Source of the DNA: Deinococcus sp. Marseille-Q6407
GTDB taxonomy: Bacteria; Deinococcota; Deinococci; Deinococcales; Deinococcaceae
DNA length: 64,000 nucleotides
Direction: 5' to 3'
Assembly: GCF_946848805.1 (NCBI RefSeq)
Contig: NZ_CAMPFU010000004.1
Span: 310,001 to 374,000, forward strand
Position numbers and translations under genes: made by a program. The notes below the pieces were generated by a model. That model was given only the letters and a program-made list of their open reading frames with translations, did no database searches and was not told the DNA's origin. Of this stretch, positions 48,306 through 58,239 are shown piece after piece (the stretch's first letter is position 1; every line of letters begins with the position of its first letter).

Positions 48306-48976
48306 AACGACACTCCCTGCGAGGCGTCATGAATCTTCAGGTGAGGGCGTTCGCCCAGTATGCTCAGCAGGCCGTCCAGCTTTTCTTTGTCCCACTCGGC
48401 AATCACCGAGTGCATCTCCATGGGGTTGTGGTGTTCGTAGGGGGTGCTGTAAATCTCGTCCACCGTGACCGGAGCCTGCAGCATGCCCTGGTCCACGTCG
48501 CCCTGACTGGTATCCGAGGGCGCGCCAGTGTTGATCCGCAGCGGCATGTACTGATCGGGGTGGTCCGAGCGGAACAGGGTATCGCCCCCCTCGTCCACCG
48601 GCTCATATTCCACTTTGACCAGCGAGGCGGCGTGGCGGGCAATCTCCTGCGACTCGGCCACCACGGCGCCGATATATTCGCCCCAGTAGTGCACTTCCGG
48701 GCTCTGGAGGATATACAGCTCGGTATCGGTCTTGGCCAGCAGCCGGAGTGCGTTTTCGTGGGTCAGGATGGTCAGCACGCCCGGTACGGCGCGGGCCGCC
48801 GATAAGTCGATGGATTTGATCTGGCCCTTGGCGATGGTGGACGTGATTGGAAAGAGGTAGGCCGGGTTCTTGGCCGGCTGCTCGAAAGCGTAAGGGGCCG
48901 TGCCGGTCACTTTCAGCTGGCCGTCAATCCGGACGCGGTCGTGTCCGATATTTTTCAGGCGTTTTTCGGCGGTCAT
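48306..48976 (-). pseudogene. Molybdopterin-binding subunit of a xanthine-dehydrogenase-like enzyme, truncated
   Basis: The first ~224 residues of an aldehyde/xanthine dehydrogenase large subunit (YagR/PaoC type): DRVRIDGQLKVTGTAPYAFE, then VHYWGEYIGAVVAE and PYEHHNPMEMHSVIAEW. About two thirds, including most molybdenum-site motifs, are missing after the type A IS at 48305. It overlaps the FAD subunit gene by 4 nt. Not functional. Confidence 0.9.
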
Positions 48977-49990
48977 GCTTCTCCTCCCAGTTCGGCGCGG
49001 CGCTGCGCTGCGCGGTTTTCTACCAGTTCCTCCAGAACCGACACGACCGTGTTGCGCAGCATCGGCACTTTGAAGGCGTTTTCCGGGCCGGTCTGGGCAT
49101 CTTCCAGCTCCGCTTCGATGGCGGCGCGGAAATTCTCGCGGGTGGCGGGCTGGCCCAGCAGCGCCGCTTCAGCTTTGGCGGCACGCCAGGGCTTGTGCGA
49201 CACGCCCCCAAAAGCCAGCCGGACTTCTTTCACGTTGCCGCCTTCCAGCTGCAGCGCCGCCGCGACCGAGACCAACGCAAAAGCGTAGGACGCCCGCTCG
49301 CGGGCCTTGCGGTAGGTGGAGTGTGCGGCGACCGGCAGCGGCGGAATCTCCACGGCAACGATCAATTCACCGGGGCGCAGGTTGGTGTCGAGGTGCGGAG
49401 TAATCGCCCGGCAGGCGGTGAAACTCGGCAAAGGGAATCCGGCGTTCACCCTCGGGGCCTTCGGCCACCACCACGGCGTCCAGCGCGGCCAGCGGCACAC
49501 ACATGTCTGAGGGGTGAACCGTCACGCAGTACTCGGAAGCGCCGAACAGGGCGTTGTACTTGCCGAACCCGGCAATAGCGGCGCAGCCAGTGCCGGGCTC
49601 GCGCTTGTTGCACGGCGTGGTCTGGTCGTAGAAATACACGCAGCGGGTGCGCTGCAGCAAGTTGCCGCCGGTGGTCGCCATGTTGCGAATCTGCGGCGAG
49701 GCGCCGGCCAGAATGGCCTCGGCCAGCATGGGGTAGCGCTGGCGGATCAGGGGGTGAGCGGCCATCCGGCTGTTCTTGACGAGTGCCCCGACCCGCAGGC
49801 TGCCGTCCGGCAGTTCGCTGATATCAGCCAGGTCCAGCCGGGTGATATCTACCAACTGATCAACCTCGCGGATGCCCATCCGCAGGTGGTCGACCAGATT
49901 GGTGCCGCCGGCCAGGTAAGCGCCGCCCGGAGCCAGTTTCTCCACAGCGTCCGGCACGTTTTCAGCACGCTGGAAATCAAAGGGCTTTAC
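48973..49990 (-). pseudogene. FAD-binding subunit of the same enzyme, frameshifted
   Basis: A YagS/PaoB-like FAD subunit (molybdopterin dehydrogenase FAD-binding fold): GGAYLAGGTNLVDHLRMG, ATTGGNLLQRTRCVYFYDQ and the C-terminal LRPGELIVAVEIPPLP domain. The frame breaks at about 49402, where one extra base separates EFHRLPGD from TPHLDTNL. The first plausible codon (49990) is GTA where GTG is expected, overlapping the stop of the 2Fe-2S gene. Both features point to decay, although sequencing error could explain the indel. Confidence 0.8.
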
Positions 49991-50601
49991 CGCTTCACCC
50001 CAGCCGCTTCACCGACTTCCAGCGGGGTCAGCCGCTCCATCCGCGCCGACTGACCGGCTTCGCGGATGGCCGAGACGATATTCACGTAAGCGCCACAGCG
50101 GCAGAGGTTGCCACTCATGCGCTCGCGGATTTCCGCGTTGGTGAACTGCGGAGCCTCACGCACATCCGGGGTCACGTGGCTGGGCATGCCCTGGGCCAGT
50201 TCGTCCAGCATCCCCACTGCCGAGCAGATTTGCCCCGGCGTGCAGTACCCACACTGAAACCCGTCCTGATCCAGGAAGGACTGCTGCATCGGGTGCAGGT
50301 TGTCCACAGTGCCCAGACCCTCGGCGGTCACGACTTCCGAACCGTCACAGGAGGCGCTCAACGACAGGCACGACAGCACCCTTTCGCCGTCAATCAACAC
50401 TGTACAGGCGCCGCACTGTCCGTGGTCACAGCCCTTTTTGACCGACATGACGTTCAGGCGGTCGCGTAAAGTGTCCAGCACCGAGGCGCGGGGGTCGAGG
50501 TCAAGCTGGTGTTCCTGGCCGTTGACAGTCAGTTTGACGGGCAGGGTGCCCAGCGGCGCAGCGTTCCGGGCTGCCGCTGATGAGGCGGAATGGTCGGTTA
50601 T
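49987..50601 (-). CDS. 2Fe-2S subunit of the xanthine-dehydrogenase-like enzyme
   Basis: Iron-sulphur subunit (YagT/PaoA type) with two [2Fe-2S] clusters: plant-type ligands in CDHGQCGACTV and a downstream Cys, and the C-terminal helical domain with CGYCTPGQI and GNLCRCG. All eight cysteines seem present. The frame extends upstream of the conserved LPVKLTVNG segment to 50601, where GGAGG is followed after 5 bases by ATA instead of ATG; no ATG or GTG fits better. Translation may be weak or absent. First gene of the decaying operon. Confidence 0.7.
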   Translation of the reverse strand: MTDHSASSAAARNAAPLGTLPVKLTVNGQEHQLDLDPRASVLDTLRDRLNVMSVKKGCDHGQCGACTVLIDGERVLSCLSLSASCDGSEVVTAEGLGTVDNLHPMQQSFLDQDGFQCGYCTPGQICSAVGMLDELAQGMPSHVTPDVREAPQFTNAEIRERMSGNLCRCGAYVNIVSAIREAGQSARMERLTPLEVGEAAGVKR

Positions 50602-50682
50602 CTGATCCTCCAGGAGAATAATTCAGAAAAAAGAGCAATGAGCTATGACTGTGGGCCTGAGAGAAGCCAGGGGCCCCGAAAA

Positions 50683-50719
50683 GCAAAAAGAGGCCGGCAG
50701 CAGGTGCTGTGGCCTCTGA
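50683..50719 (-). terminator. Terminator of the DUF2171 gene
   Basis: AGAGGCC and GGCCTCT pair across about 15 bases. On the minus strand the stem is followed by TTTTTGCTTTTC. It lies just past the stop at 50731. Confidence 0.75.
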
Positions 50720-50730
50720 GCAGAGCGGGC

Positions 50731-50985
50731 TTATTCGCGGTGCTTGGGATGCGGGTCTTCACTGAGCCACTGCTGGCTGACCTGCTCGTGGTTGAGGTTC
50801 AGGTGAACATGCTCATCCACGTGGTCCACGGCGCTCAGCGGCAACCAGTGATGCTGGCCGGCGTCGTCCTTGATTAGCTTGATGTAGTCGCCGTCCAGAT
50901 GGTCGACCACACCGTGCTGCTTGCCCTCGGCGCACAGCACCGGCATATGCTTGGTAATCCGGTCACGGTCGGTGGTATTGGTCAT
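50731..50985 (-). CDS. DUF2171 domain protein
   Basis: Small hydrophilic protein of 84 residues with the DUF2171 pattern: GKQHGVVDHLDGDYIKL followed by HHWLPLSAVDHVDEHVHLNL. This is a PRC-barrel-like beta fold of unknown role, common in Deinococcus and often stress-linked. AGGAGG precedes the ATG at 50985. Transcribed alone. Confidence 0.8.
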   Translation of the reverse strand: MTNTTDRDRITKHMPVLCAEGKQHGVVDHLDGDYIKLIKDDAGQHHWLPLSAVDHVDEHVHLNLNHEQVSQQWLSEDPHPKHRE

Positions 50986-51021
50986 GGGATATTTCCTCCT
51001 TGGTTCCAGCTTAGGCATCAC

Positions 51022-51377
51022 CAGTCTGAGCCGGGCAAGCCAGTCCTTGGCTGCTTCTTAAATAAGCGTCTTCCTGTACGCCAAAGCTTGAGGGTACTAA
51101 AAGCCAAGTACCTGAATATTTGCAAGGCCTCTTTACTCCCTTTCCCTTACATAACCGTTCTTAGGTAAGGGAGGGGGAATTTTCTTCCCGACCTCTTCCC
51201 CTCAAAACATCTCCGAGGCCCCTTCTCGTCCATTCTGTGAGGAAGCTGTTTTTTATGCCGTGTGACACGCACGAAAAAAGCAGCGAAAATGGCGAAGGTG
51301 CCCAGTTTCTACTACCTGCCCCTGTTCCCAGGTATTTCCGGGAAAGAGCCGGGCCGACTCGGGTAAGCTGGCTGCAT
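51022..51377. other. Intergenic region before the HD-domain gene
   Basis: No convincing gene. TCCCTTAC (51143-51150) and GTAAGGGA (51165-51172) form an 8-bp inverted repeat that could be an operator. The region is A/T-rich for this replicon. The promoter of the HD gene should lie near its right end. Confidence 0.35.
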
Positions 51378-52085
51378 ATGACTTCCCGTTCCAGCTTTCC
51401 GCTTACGGACCGCTTCAGCCAGGCGTTACTGCTGGCCACCGCGTGGCACCACGGCCAGTACCGCAAGGTCGGGCCCGAGGAAACCCCCACGCTGCCCTAT
51501 ATCTCTCACCTGCTGGGCACGGCGGCGCTGGCGCTGGAATTCGGTGCCAGCGAAGACGAAGCCATTGCGGCGCTGCTGCACGACGCCCTGGAAGACGGCC
51601 CAGCGCATACCGGCCGCGACGCCGAGCGCCTGCGCGCCGAACTGCTGGACCGCTTCGGCCTGCGGGTCACCGTGCTGGTGGACGATGCCACCGACGCTTC
51701 GCCCAAAGCTGGAGGAAGCAAGGCGCCCTGGGCCGAACGCAAACAGGCTTATTTGCGGCGGCTGAACGACCTGCCGGCGTCCTCATTACTGGTGAGCGCC
51801 ACCGACAAACTGCATAACGCCCGCACCATGCTGGTGGATGTGCTGGCCCTGGCGCCCGAGCAGCGCCCCGGCTACTTCGAGCGCTTGCAGCAGGGAGAAC
51901 TGGGCACCCTGCAGTATTACCGGGCTCTGGCCGACGCTTTTCAGGAAACCGCACCCCGGCTGAGCGACCGCCCCCGCCTGCTGCAACTGTTCAGTGAGCT
52001 GAGCCGGACCGTAACGGCCCTGGAAGCCGCCTGCGGCCTGAGCAGCGACGCGGTGCGCCGTACGCCCGGGCCACTGCTCAGCTAA
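51378..52085 (+). CDS. HD-domain phosphohydrolase (RelA/SpoT HD-like)
   Basis: Protein of 235 residues with the metal-dependent HD fold: HHGQYRK, YISHLLGTAAL, ALLHDALED and DKLHNARTM, the arrangement of the SpoT/Mesh1 hydrolase domain. It may cleave (p)ppGpp or another nucleotide; no synthetase or TGS domain is attached. ATG 51378 was chosen because similarity begins there. The stop lies 4 bases from the convergent uvrA2 stop. Confidence 0.85.
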   Translation: MTSRSSFPLTDRFSQALLLATAWHHGQYRKVGPEETPTLPYISHLLGTAALALEFGASEDEAIAALLHDALEDGPAHTGRDAERLRAELLDRFGLRVTVLVDDATDASPKAGGSKAPWAERKQAYLRRLNDLPASSLLVSATDKLHNARTMLVDVLALAPEQRPGYFERLQQGELGTLQYYRALADAFQETAPRLSDRPRLLQLFSELSRTVTALEAACGLSSDAVRRTPGPLLS

Positions 52086-52089
52086 ACGG

Positions 52090-54624
52090 CTAAGGTTGGA
52101 GTGCCTGCGCCAGATAGGGCGCCGTCACACTTCCCGCTGCCTGGGCCACCTCGGCGGGCGTGCCCTGGGCCACCACCCGCCCGCCTTCCTCGCCCGCGCC
52201 GGGGCCGATGTCGAGTACCCAGTCGGAGGCGGCCACCACCTGCATCTTGTGCTCCACCGCAATCACGGTGTTGCCGGCGTCCACCAGCTTGCCCAGTTGC
52301 CGCTGCAAGCGCTCCACGTCGGCGGGGTGCAGGCCGGTGGTGGGTTCGTCGAGCACGTACACCGTGCCGCCGCGTCCGCTGCGCTGCAACTCGGTCGCCA
52401 GCTTAATGCGCTGCGCCTCGCCGCCCGAGAGTTCGGTGGCCGGCTGCCCCAATCGCAGGTAGCCCAGACCGACCTCGCGCAGGGTGTCCAGCGCCCGGAA
52501 AATGGCGCCCTCGTCGGCAAAAAAGTGGTGCGCCTCGTCCACCGTCAGGGCCAGCACGTCGGCGATATTTTTGCCCCGGTACTCCACTTCCAGCGTTTCG
52601 GCGTTGTAGCGCGTGCCGTGGCACACCGGACAGGGCGCGTACACGCTGGGCAGGAACAGCAGTTCCACCATCACCCAGCCCTCGCCCTGGCAGTGTTCGC
52701 AGCGCCCGCCTTTCACGTTGAAGGAGAAGCGGCCCGCGTTGTAGCCGCGCTCCCTCGCCAGCGGAGTAGCGGCGAACAGCTTGCGCACGTGGTCGAAGAG
52801 GCCGGTGTAGGTCGCCATGTTGCTGCGCGGGGTGCGGCCAATCGGTTTCTGGTCTACCCGCACCAGCCGGGTGATTTGCCCCAGGTCGCCGCCCAGCCGC
52901 GCGCTGCCGCTGCCATAGTCGGCGGGGTCTTCCTCGTCCTCTGGGTCGGGGTTTACCGGCTGTCCGAAGTGCGCCGCCAGCGCGTCCACCAGCGCCTGAC
53001 TGACCAGGGTGGACTTGCCCGAGCCCGACACGCCCGTCACCGAGGTCATGACGCCCAGCGGAAAACGCAAGTCCAGGTCGTTCAGGTTGTTGCGGGTCAC
53101 GCCGTTCAGTTCCAGCCAGCCGGCCGGCTCGCGCGGTTGATGCGGCTCGGCGTGGCGGTCAGCGAAGAGATATTGGCCCGTCTGGGACGCGGTCACGTCT
53201 CTTAGCCCCTCGGGCGGGCCGCTGTAGAGAATCTCCCCGCCCTTCTCGCCGGCTTCCGGCCCTACGTCCACCAGCCAGTCGGCGCGGCGAATCACGTCCA
53301 GGTCGTGTTCCACCACGAACAGCGAGTTGCCGCCCCGCTTGAGGTCTTCCAGCGCCGAGAGCAGCGCCTCGGTGTCGGCGGGGTGCAGCCCGGCAGAGGG
53401 TTCGTCGAGCACGTACACCACGCCGAAGAGGTTGGAATACAGCTGGGTGGCGAGGCGCAGGCGTTGCAGCTCGCCGGGCGAGAGGGTGGGCGTGGAGCGG
53501 TCCAGTCCCAGGTAACCCAGGCCCAGGTGCAGCAGCACGTCCATTCGCCTGACCAGGTCCGCCGTCATGCGTTGCAAGGCAATGGCCTGCTCGGGCCGGT
53601 TCTTGACGCGCTCGGCGTGGCCCGGTTCGCGCTCCTCGGCGTAGGGGCGCAGCAATTCGGACACCCGCGCCAGCGGCAGCCGCGACAACTCGGTGATGTC
53701 CAGCCCGGCGAAGGTCACGTTCAGCGCCTCCTGACGCAGCCGTTTGCCGTGGCACAGCGGGCACTCCTCCGAAATCATGTAGCCCTGCACCCGCTTTTTC
53801 ATAGAGGCGCTCTCGGTGTTGGCGAAGGTGTGCATGACGTGGCGCCGGGCGCTGGAGAAGGTGCCCATGTAGCTGGGTTCCATCTTCTTTTTCAGCGCGC
53901 GCCCGGTTTCGGCGGGGGTCAGGCCCGGATAGACCGGCACCACCGGCTGCTCGTCGGTAAAGAGAATCCAGTCGCGTGTCTCCTGCGGCAGCTCACGCCA
54001 GGGCACGTCCACGTCGATGCCCAGTGTGACCAGAATGTCGCGCTGGTTTTGCCCGCCCCAGGCCTGCGGCCACGCGGCCACCGCCCGCTCGCGGATGGTG
54101 AGGCCAGGGTCGGGGACCATCGAGTCCTCGGTGACGGTATAGACGCGGCCCAATCCGTGACACTCGGGGCAGGCGCCTTCGGGGGTATTGGGCGAAAAAC
54201 CCTCGGCGTACACGATGCCCTGGCCGGGCGGGTAGTCGCCGGCGCGGGAATACAGCATCCGCAACAGGTTGGAGAGGGTGGTCACGCTGCCCACCGAGGA
54301 GCGGGCGGTGGGCGTGCCGCGCGCCTGCTGCAGCGCCACAGCGGGCGGCAGGCCGTCAATGGCGTCCACATCGGGCACCCCTGCCTGATTGAACAGCCGC
54401 CGGGCGTAGGGCGAAACCGATTCGAGGTAGCGGCGCTGCGCCTCGGCGTAGAGGGTGCCGAACGCCAGCGAGGACTTGCCCGAACCCGAGACGCCGGTAA
54501 ACACCACCAGGGCGTCGCGCGGCACCTCTACCGAGATGTCCTTGAGGTTGTGCTGGCGAGCGCCGCGCACCTGCACGAAGCCGCCGTCTGGAGAAGAGGA
54601 AGCAGGAGGAGAAACAGTCATCAC
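52090..54624 (-). CDS. uvrA2: UvrA2, ABC-type excinuclease paralog
   Basis: UvrA paralog of 844 residues, about 100 shorter than UvrA because it lacks the UvrB-interaction domain; close to the 842-residue D. radiodurans UvrA2. Two ABC ATPase modules: Walker [15 protein letters not shown] and [16 protein letters not shown] signatures [12 protein letters not shown] and [12 protein letters not shown], Walker [12 protein letters not shown] and [11 protein letters not shown]. Zinc modules [18 protein letters not shown] and CEHCQGEGW...CPVCHG. It binds damaged DNA and may help repair or export DNA-damaging compounds. No uvrB or uvrC nearby. Confidence 0.93.
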   Translation of the reverse strand: MMTVSPPASSSPDGGFVQVRGARQHNLKDISVEVPRDALVVFTGVSGSGKSSLAFGTLYAEAQRRYLESVSPYARRLFNQAGVPDVDAIDGLPPAVALQQARGTPTARSSVGSVTTLSNLLRMLYSRAGDYPPGQGIVYAEGFSPNTPEGACPECHGLGRVYTVTEDSMVPDPGLTIRERAVAAWPQAWGGQNQRDILVTLGIDVDVPWRELPQETRDWILFTDEQPVVPVYPGLTPAETGRALKKKMEPSYMGTFSSARRHVMHTFANTESASMKKRVQGYMISEECPLCHGKRLRQEALNVTFAGLDITELSRLPLARVSELLRPYAEEREPGHAERVKNRPEQAIALQRMTADLVRRMDVLLHLGLGYLGLDRSTPTLSPGELQRLRLATQLYSNLFGVVYVLDEPSAGLHPADTEALLSALEDLKRGGNSLFVVEHDLDVIRRADWLVDVGPEAGEKGGEILYSGPPEGLRDVTASQTGQYLFADRHAEPHQPREPAGWLELNGVTRNNLNDLDLRFPLGVMTSVTGVSGSGKSTLVSQALVDALAAHFGQPVNPDPEDEEDPADYGSGSARLGGDLGQITRLVRVDQKPIGRTPRSNMATYTGLFDHVRKLFAATPLARERGYNAGRFSFNVKGGRCEHCQGEGWVMVELLFLPSVYAPCPVCHGTRYNAETLEVEYRGKNIADVLALTVDEAHHFFADEGAIFRALDTLREVGLGYLRLGQPATELSGGEAQRIKLATELQRSGRGGTVYVLDEPTTGLHPADVERLQRQLGKLVDAGNTVIAVEHKMQVVAASDWVLDIGPGAGEEGGRVVAQGTPAEVAQAAGSVTAPYLAQALQP

Positions 54625-54850
54625 TCCCGGCAGTATGCGTCAGCGGCGGCACTGGTCCGGCCGGTCTTGTAGGTTTGCTCAAGTTTGGGGCTCTGTCATA
54701 AGCAGTCAGGGAGCCACCCCCCAGTGAACGTGAAAACCGGACTTTAAGACCGTTTAAAGCCAGGTCTGGGGCGCCCGTCCGTCGCAGCGCGGATACTGGA
54801 GGGGCAAACTTTCCGCTTTCTCTTCCCTCTTCCAGAAAGGACCCATACCC

Positions 54851-55354
54851 ATGCGTAATTTTTCCCTGCGTGACCTGTATCTCTCCCAGCTGCGTGACCT
54901 CTACTCCGCCGAAACCCAGCTGCTTGCCGCGCTGCCCAATATGGCAGTGAATGCCCGCGACGCCCAGCTGAAACAGGGCTTTGAAGATCATCTGGCCCAG
55001 ACCCGCGAGCATGTGCAGAGGCTGGAGCAGATTTTTGCGGCTCTGAACGAACCCACCGCCGGAAAAGTCAGCAAGGCCATGCAGGGCCTGGTGCAGCAGG
55101 GCGCCGAGGAAGCCGGCGAAAACAAGGCTGGCCCAGTGCGCGACGCGGCCCTGATCGCCTCGGCGCAGCGAGTGGAACATTATGAGATTGCCGCTTACGG
55201 CACCGCCGTCTCGCTGGCACGCCTGCTGGGCGAAGACCAGGCAGCGGCCCTGCTGGACGCCACCTTGCAGGAAGAAGGCCAGACTGACGAAAAGCTGACC
55301 CAGGTGGCTGGGAAGGTTAATCAGGCAGCGCTGCAGGAAACCGCCCAGAACTGA
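54851..55354 (+). CDS. DUF892 (YciE-like) ferritin-like protein
   Basis: Protein of 167 residues of the DUF892/YciE family, a four-helix ferritin-like bundle linked to stress responses. Four helices are easily drawn. LRDLYSAETQLLAALPNMA, HLAQTREHVQRLEQIF, QRVEHYEIAAYGTA and LQEEGQTDEKLT supply the Glu and His residues expected for a di-metal site. AAAGGA precedes the ATG at 54851. It has a strong downstream terminator. Confidence 0.88.
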   Translation: MRNFSLRDLYLSQLRDLYSAETQLLAALPNMAVNARDAQLKQGFEDHLAQTREHVQRLEQIFAALNEPTAGKVSKAMQGLVQQGAEEAGENKAGPVRDAALIASAQRVEHYEIAAYGTAVSLARLLGEDQAAALLDATLQEEGQTDEKLTQVAGKVNQAALQETAQN

Positions 55355-55374
55355 AGCAAGAGCTGCCAGCTCTT

Positions 55375-55414
55375 AAAGCCGCCCCGGCCAGAGCAGGCTG
55401 GGGCGGCTTTTTAA
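55375..55414. terminator. Terminator between DUF892 and S41 peptidase genes
   Basis: AAAGCCGCCCC (55375-55385) pairs with GGGGCGGCTTT (55400-55410), followed by TTTAAA. A-rich and T-rich edges make it usable from both strands for these convergent genes. Confidence 0.85.
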
Positions 55415-55430
55415 ATCTGGTCTTTGAACG

Positions 55431-56726
55431 CTAAAGTCCCAGTCGGTTCAGTGCCCGGAGGGCCGCCTGCAGTTCCGGGTCCTGCCCGGTGCGGATAAAA
55501 GCGCGGTCATCGCGTTGCAGGGGCACCTGTGGCTGAACTCGGGCACCCAGTGGCTGCCCAAGGACCGACTGCATCTTGGCCGTGGTGACCTGCAGCCCCG
55601 AGCCGTCGGCCAGGTCCAGCACGATGGTCGAGGTATCGGCCAGCCCGGCGGTGGGCCGGCCCAGCACCACCGTTTGTGGCCGGGTCAGCAGGTCGCGGGC
55701 CATGAATTCAGCGCCGCTGGCCGAGTCACCGTCAATCAGCACCGCCAGCGGGCCGCTAAAACGCTGGGGTTTGAACACCCGCTGGCCGCGCTGGGGCTGG
55801 CCGTCTACCAGGTAGCGTCCTTGCTGATAAGACAGGGTCTGCGACGAGCTGCGTTCCACTTTGCGCAGGGGCGCCGGGTCGGTCAGGGCACCGGTGCTGA
55901 GTAGCGTTTCGGTCACGTAGCCGCCAGGGTTGCCGCGCAGGTCAAGCACGGCACGGGTGGCCCCCTGCTGCTGGGCGCGGCGCAGCGCATTGTGCAGGTC
56001 CTGCGCCACTCCGTCTCTGTCGAAGTTGCGCAGGCGAATCAGCGCGGTGTGATCATCCAGCAGGTCCAGGCTGACCGGCGGTGTGACGAAAGGTCGCCCG
56101 GCCAGCTCGGCTTGCCCAGGTCGCCCGGCACGGGTATAGGTCAACTTGACTTCCCGGCCTGAGCGCCCGGCGGCAGCCAGTTTGTCTTCGCCCCACAGGC
56201 CCCGCAGCGGCAGGCGGTCCAGCCGGGTGAGCAGGTCGCCGGGTTGCAGGCCGGCCAGAGCAGCCGGAGAGCCAGGGATGACTTCGGTGACCAGCACGCC
56301 CTGGCCGAGAACGGTGCGAACCACCACGCCGAACGACGCCTGGTCCACCTCACCCGCCGAGGCGAGATTGATGCTGTTCCATTCCTGCGGGCTAAAGAAA
56401 TTGGTGTGCTCATCGTGCAGTTCGCGCAGCACTTGCCCGATCAGGGGATAGGCCAGCTTGGAATCACACACGCTCCGGCCGGCGCAGAGGGCCTCGGCGC
56501 GTGGCAGGAACCGTTCACGCAGGTCCTGCGCCCGCAGGGGTGAGGTTCCGTTGTAGTTCAGTGCCAGCTCGTAAATGACCTCGTCGAACAGATCCTGGGC
56601 CGTCACTCGGTCACTGTTCTGCTCGTTGCTCTGGGCTGTAGAGGCCGGCTCCGCAGCCGCCAGAGCCGGCACCGGAGCCAGCAAGGCCAGGCTGAGGGCC
56701 AATGTCTGCCACTCGCGCCGCCTCAC
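55431..56726 (-). CDS. Secreted S41-family (C-terminal processing) peptidase
   Basis: Protein of 431 residues with an N-terminal signal peptide (RRREWQTLALSLALLAPVPALAAA). A helical cap (50-120) is followed by a PDZ domain (ARG: GVLVTEVIPGSPAALAGLQPGDLLTRLD, about 140-200) and the S41 catalytic domain with VLDLRGNPGGYVTETLL and the serine in GDSASGAEF. The usual GKG lysine segment reads GRPTAG, as in some S41 branches, so the catalytic base is uncertain. It overlaps the preceding gene by 4 nt (ATGA) and is probably periplasmic. Confidence 0.88.
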   Translation of the reverse strand: MRRREWQTLALSLALLAPVPALAAAEPASTAQSNEQNSDRVTAQDLFDEVIYELALNYNGTSPLRAQDLRERFLPRAEALCAGRSVCDSKLAYPLIGQVLRELHDEHTNFFSPQEWNSINLASAGEVDQASFGVVVRTVLGQGVLVTEVIPGSPAALAGLQPGDLLTRLDRLPLRGLWGEDKLAAAGRSGREVKLTYTRAGRPGQAELAGRPFVTPPVSLDLLDDHTALIRLRNFDRDGVAQDLHNALRRAQQQGATRAVLDLRGNPGGYVTETLLSTGALTDPAPLRKVERSSSQTLSYQQGRYLVDGQPQRGQRVFKPQRFSGPLAVLIDGDSASGAEFMARDLLTRPQTVVLGRPTAGLADTSTIVLDLADGSGLQVTTAKMQSVLGQPLGARVQPQVPLQRDDRAFIRTGQDPELQAALRALNRLGL

Positions 56727-57598
56727 CGCGGCACCTCGAAAGTAGCAGCCGGAAGGGCCGGGTTCAGTTCAAGCACAACCTGCTGGCGGGCCAGCACATC
56801 GCCGTCAGACCATAGCAGCGTGCGAACACTGCCGGTACGTGGAGTCTGAGCGGCAGGAGCGGGCGCTTTGGCGGTCTCATTTCCCCGGCGGCCAGCACTC
56901 ACCTCGCCGTAATAGATGATCAGGCCCTCGTCACAGTCCTTACAGTTAGCGTCACCTTTCTTTTTGCCGGGCCGGTCGGCCAGCAGGCGGCCGGTCTGCG
57001 GGTCCAGCAGGAAACGCTGCGCCGAGCTGTCCGGCCAGGTCGCTTCAAGTGCCAGCCCCCGCAGGGTCAGCGTTTCAGTGTCCAGCCAGGTCTGCATGCC
57101 GGCCACTTGCAGGCGCACCCCCGGCTGCGCAGCCGAGCTCAGACCTGCCAGACCGGCATGCAGGTTGGTCTGGCGCAGTTCGGCGGCCCGCTGGCGCGGC
57201 ACCGGCACCACGCCGCCCTGTGGGGTGTAGAGCTGGGCCCGGCCTGGCGTCAGCACCTGCACTGAATCCAGGGTGTCTCCGCGCCAGTTGGTCAGGCGCA
57301 GCCGCTGGCCGGAGAGGTCCAGCCAGGCTTCGCTGAGCTGTAGGGAGCTGGTCGGGCTGCTGCCCCTTAATCCGCTGGTCTGAGTGCGCTCGTGCAGGAC
57401 GCGTAGCCCCTCAGCAGGAAGGCCGCTGGCGGCCTGCGCTCGGGTCAGCAGGGCCGCCGCGCTGAGCCTTTCTAGCGGGGAAGTTGCAGCAGCAGAAACA
57501 GGCGGGTGGCTCTGGGCAGGCGCGGGGCCAGGTGCAGCCAGGGCCGCTGGTCCTACGAGCGAGAGGGCCAGCAGGGTTGCCGGTAAAGTGATGTTCAC
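56723..57598 (-). CDS. Secreted protein of unknown function, partner of the S41 peptidase
   Basis: Protein of 291 residues with a signal peptide (NITLPATLLALSLVGPAALAA). The body alternates beta-strand-like segments (LRLTNWRGDTLDSVQVLTPG), resembling LolA/outer-membrane-lipoprotein-sorting-like folds only loosely. A CKDC motif occurs near residue 220 (DANCKDCDEG). I do not recognise a family with confidence. It is translationally coupled to the S41 gene and overlaps the stop of the DUF808 gene (GTGA), so all three may be one operon. Confidence 0.7.
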   Translation of the reverse strand: MNITLPATLLALSLVGPAALAAPGPAPAQSHPPVSAAATSPLERLSAAALLTRAQAASGLPAEGLRVLHERTQTSGLRGSSPTSSLQLSEAWLDLSGQRLRLTNWRGDTLDSVQVLTPGRAQLYTPQGGVVPVPRQRAAELRQTNLHAGLAGLSSAAQPGVRLQVAGMQTWLDTETLTLRGLALEATWPDSSAQRFLLDPQTGRLLADRPGKKKGDANCKDCDEGLIIYYGEVSAGRRGNETAKAPAPAAQTPRTGSVRTLLWSDGDVLARQQVVLELNPALPAATFEVPR

Positions 57599-58239
57599 AA
57601 GGCCGAGTCTAGCCGGTTTTGGGGGCGTAGAAGCGCGGCCGACTTAGGCGGGTGTGCCCGCGCCCCGGCGCCGCGGCCACAGGTGAAGGGTATACTCAGC
57701 AGCCCTGAGCCGACAGTGCCGGCCAGCCATTCCATCAAAGCGTGCGCCGCCGGCACCGCCTGACCGGCCTGCATTTCCAGGCTGTGGAGTAGATGCTCCA
57801 GTTCCGGGAACCCCAGCCGGGCCAGCCCATCTACGATGATGTGACCGCCCACCCATAGCATGGCGGCCGTGCCGATCACCGACAGTGCCGTCAGTACGTG
57901 CGGCATGGCCCGCACCAGGCCGCGCCCAAAGGCAGCGGTAGCGCCCTGGGAACTTTGCGAGAGCTTCAGCCCGATATCGTCCATCTTGACAATCAGGCCC
58001 ACCACGCCGTACACCAGCGCCGTGATCAGCAGCGCGACGGCAATCAGGATCAGCGCCCGCGAGAACAGCGGCTGATCCGCCACCTCAGCCAGCGCAATGG
58101 CCATGATCTCAGCCGAGAGAATCAGGTCGGTGCGGATGGCGCCGGCCACCATCTGCCGCTCGTGTTCCTCGCTGGAGAGGGCCGCCGCCTCTCCCCCGTC
58201 CTCCTCAGCATGTGCGTGTCCGCCGCCGAAAGCCGCGTA

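Noticed and set aside
51161..51490. 109-codon minus-strand frame crossing the HD gene start.
   Set aside because: Overlaps the well-supported HD gene and lacks a start context.
52096..54672. Two long frames antisense to uvrA2.
   Set aside because: Shadow frames of a GC-rich ABC ATPase gene.
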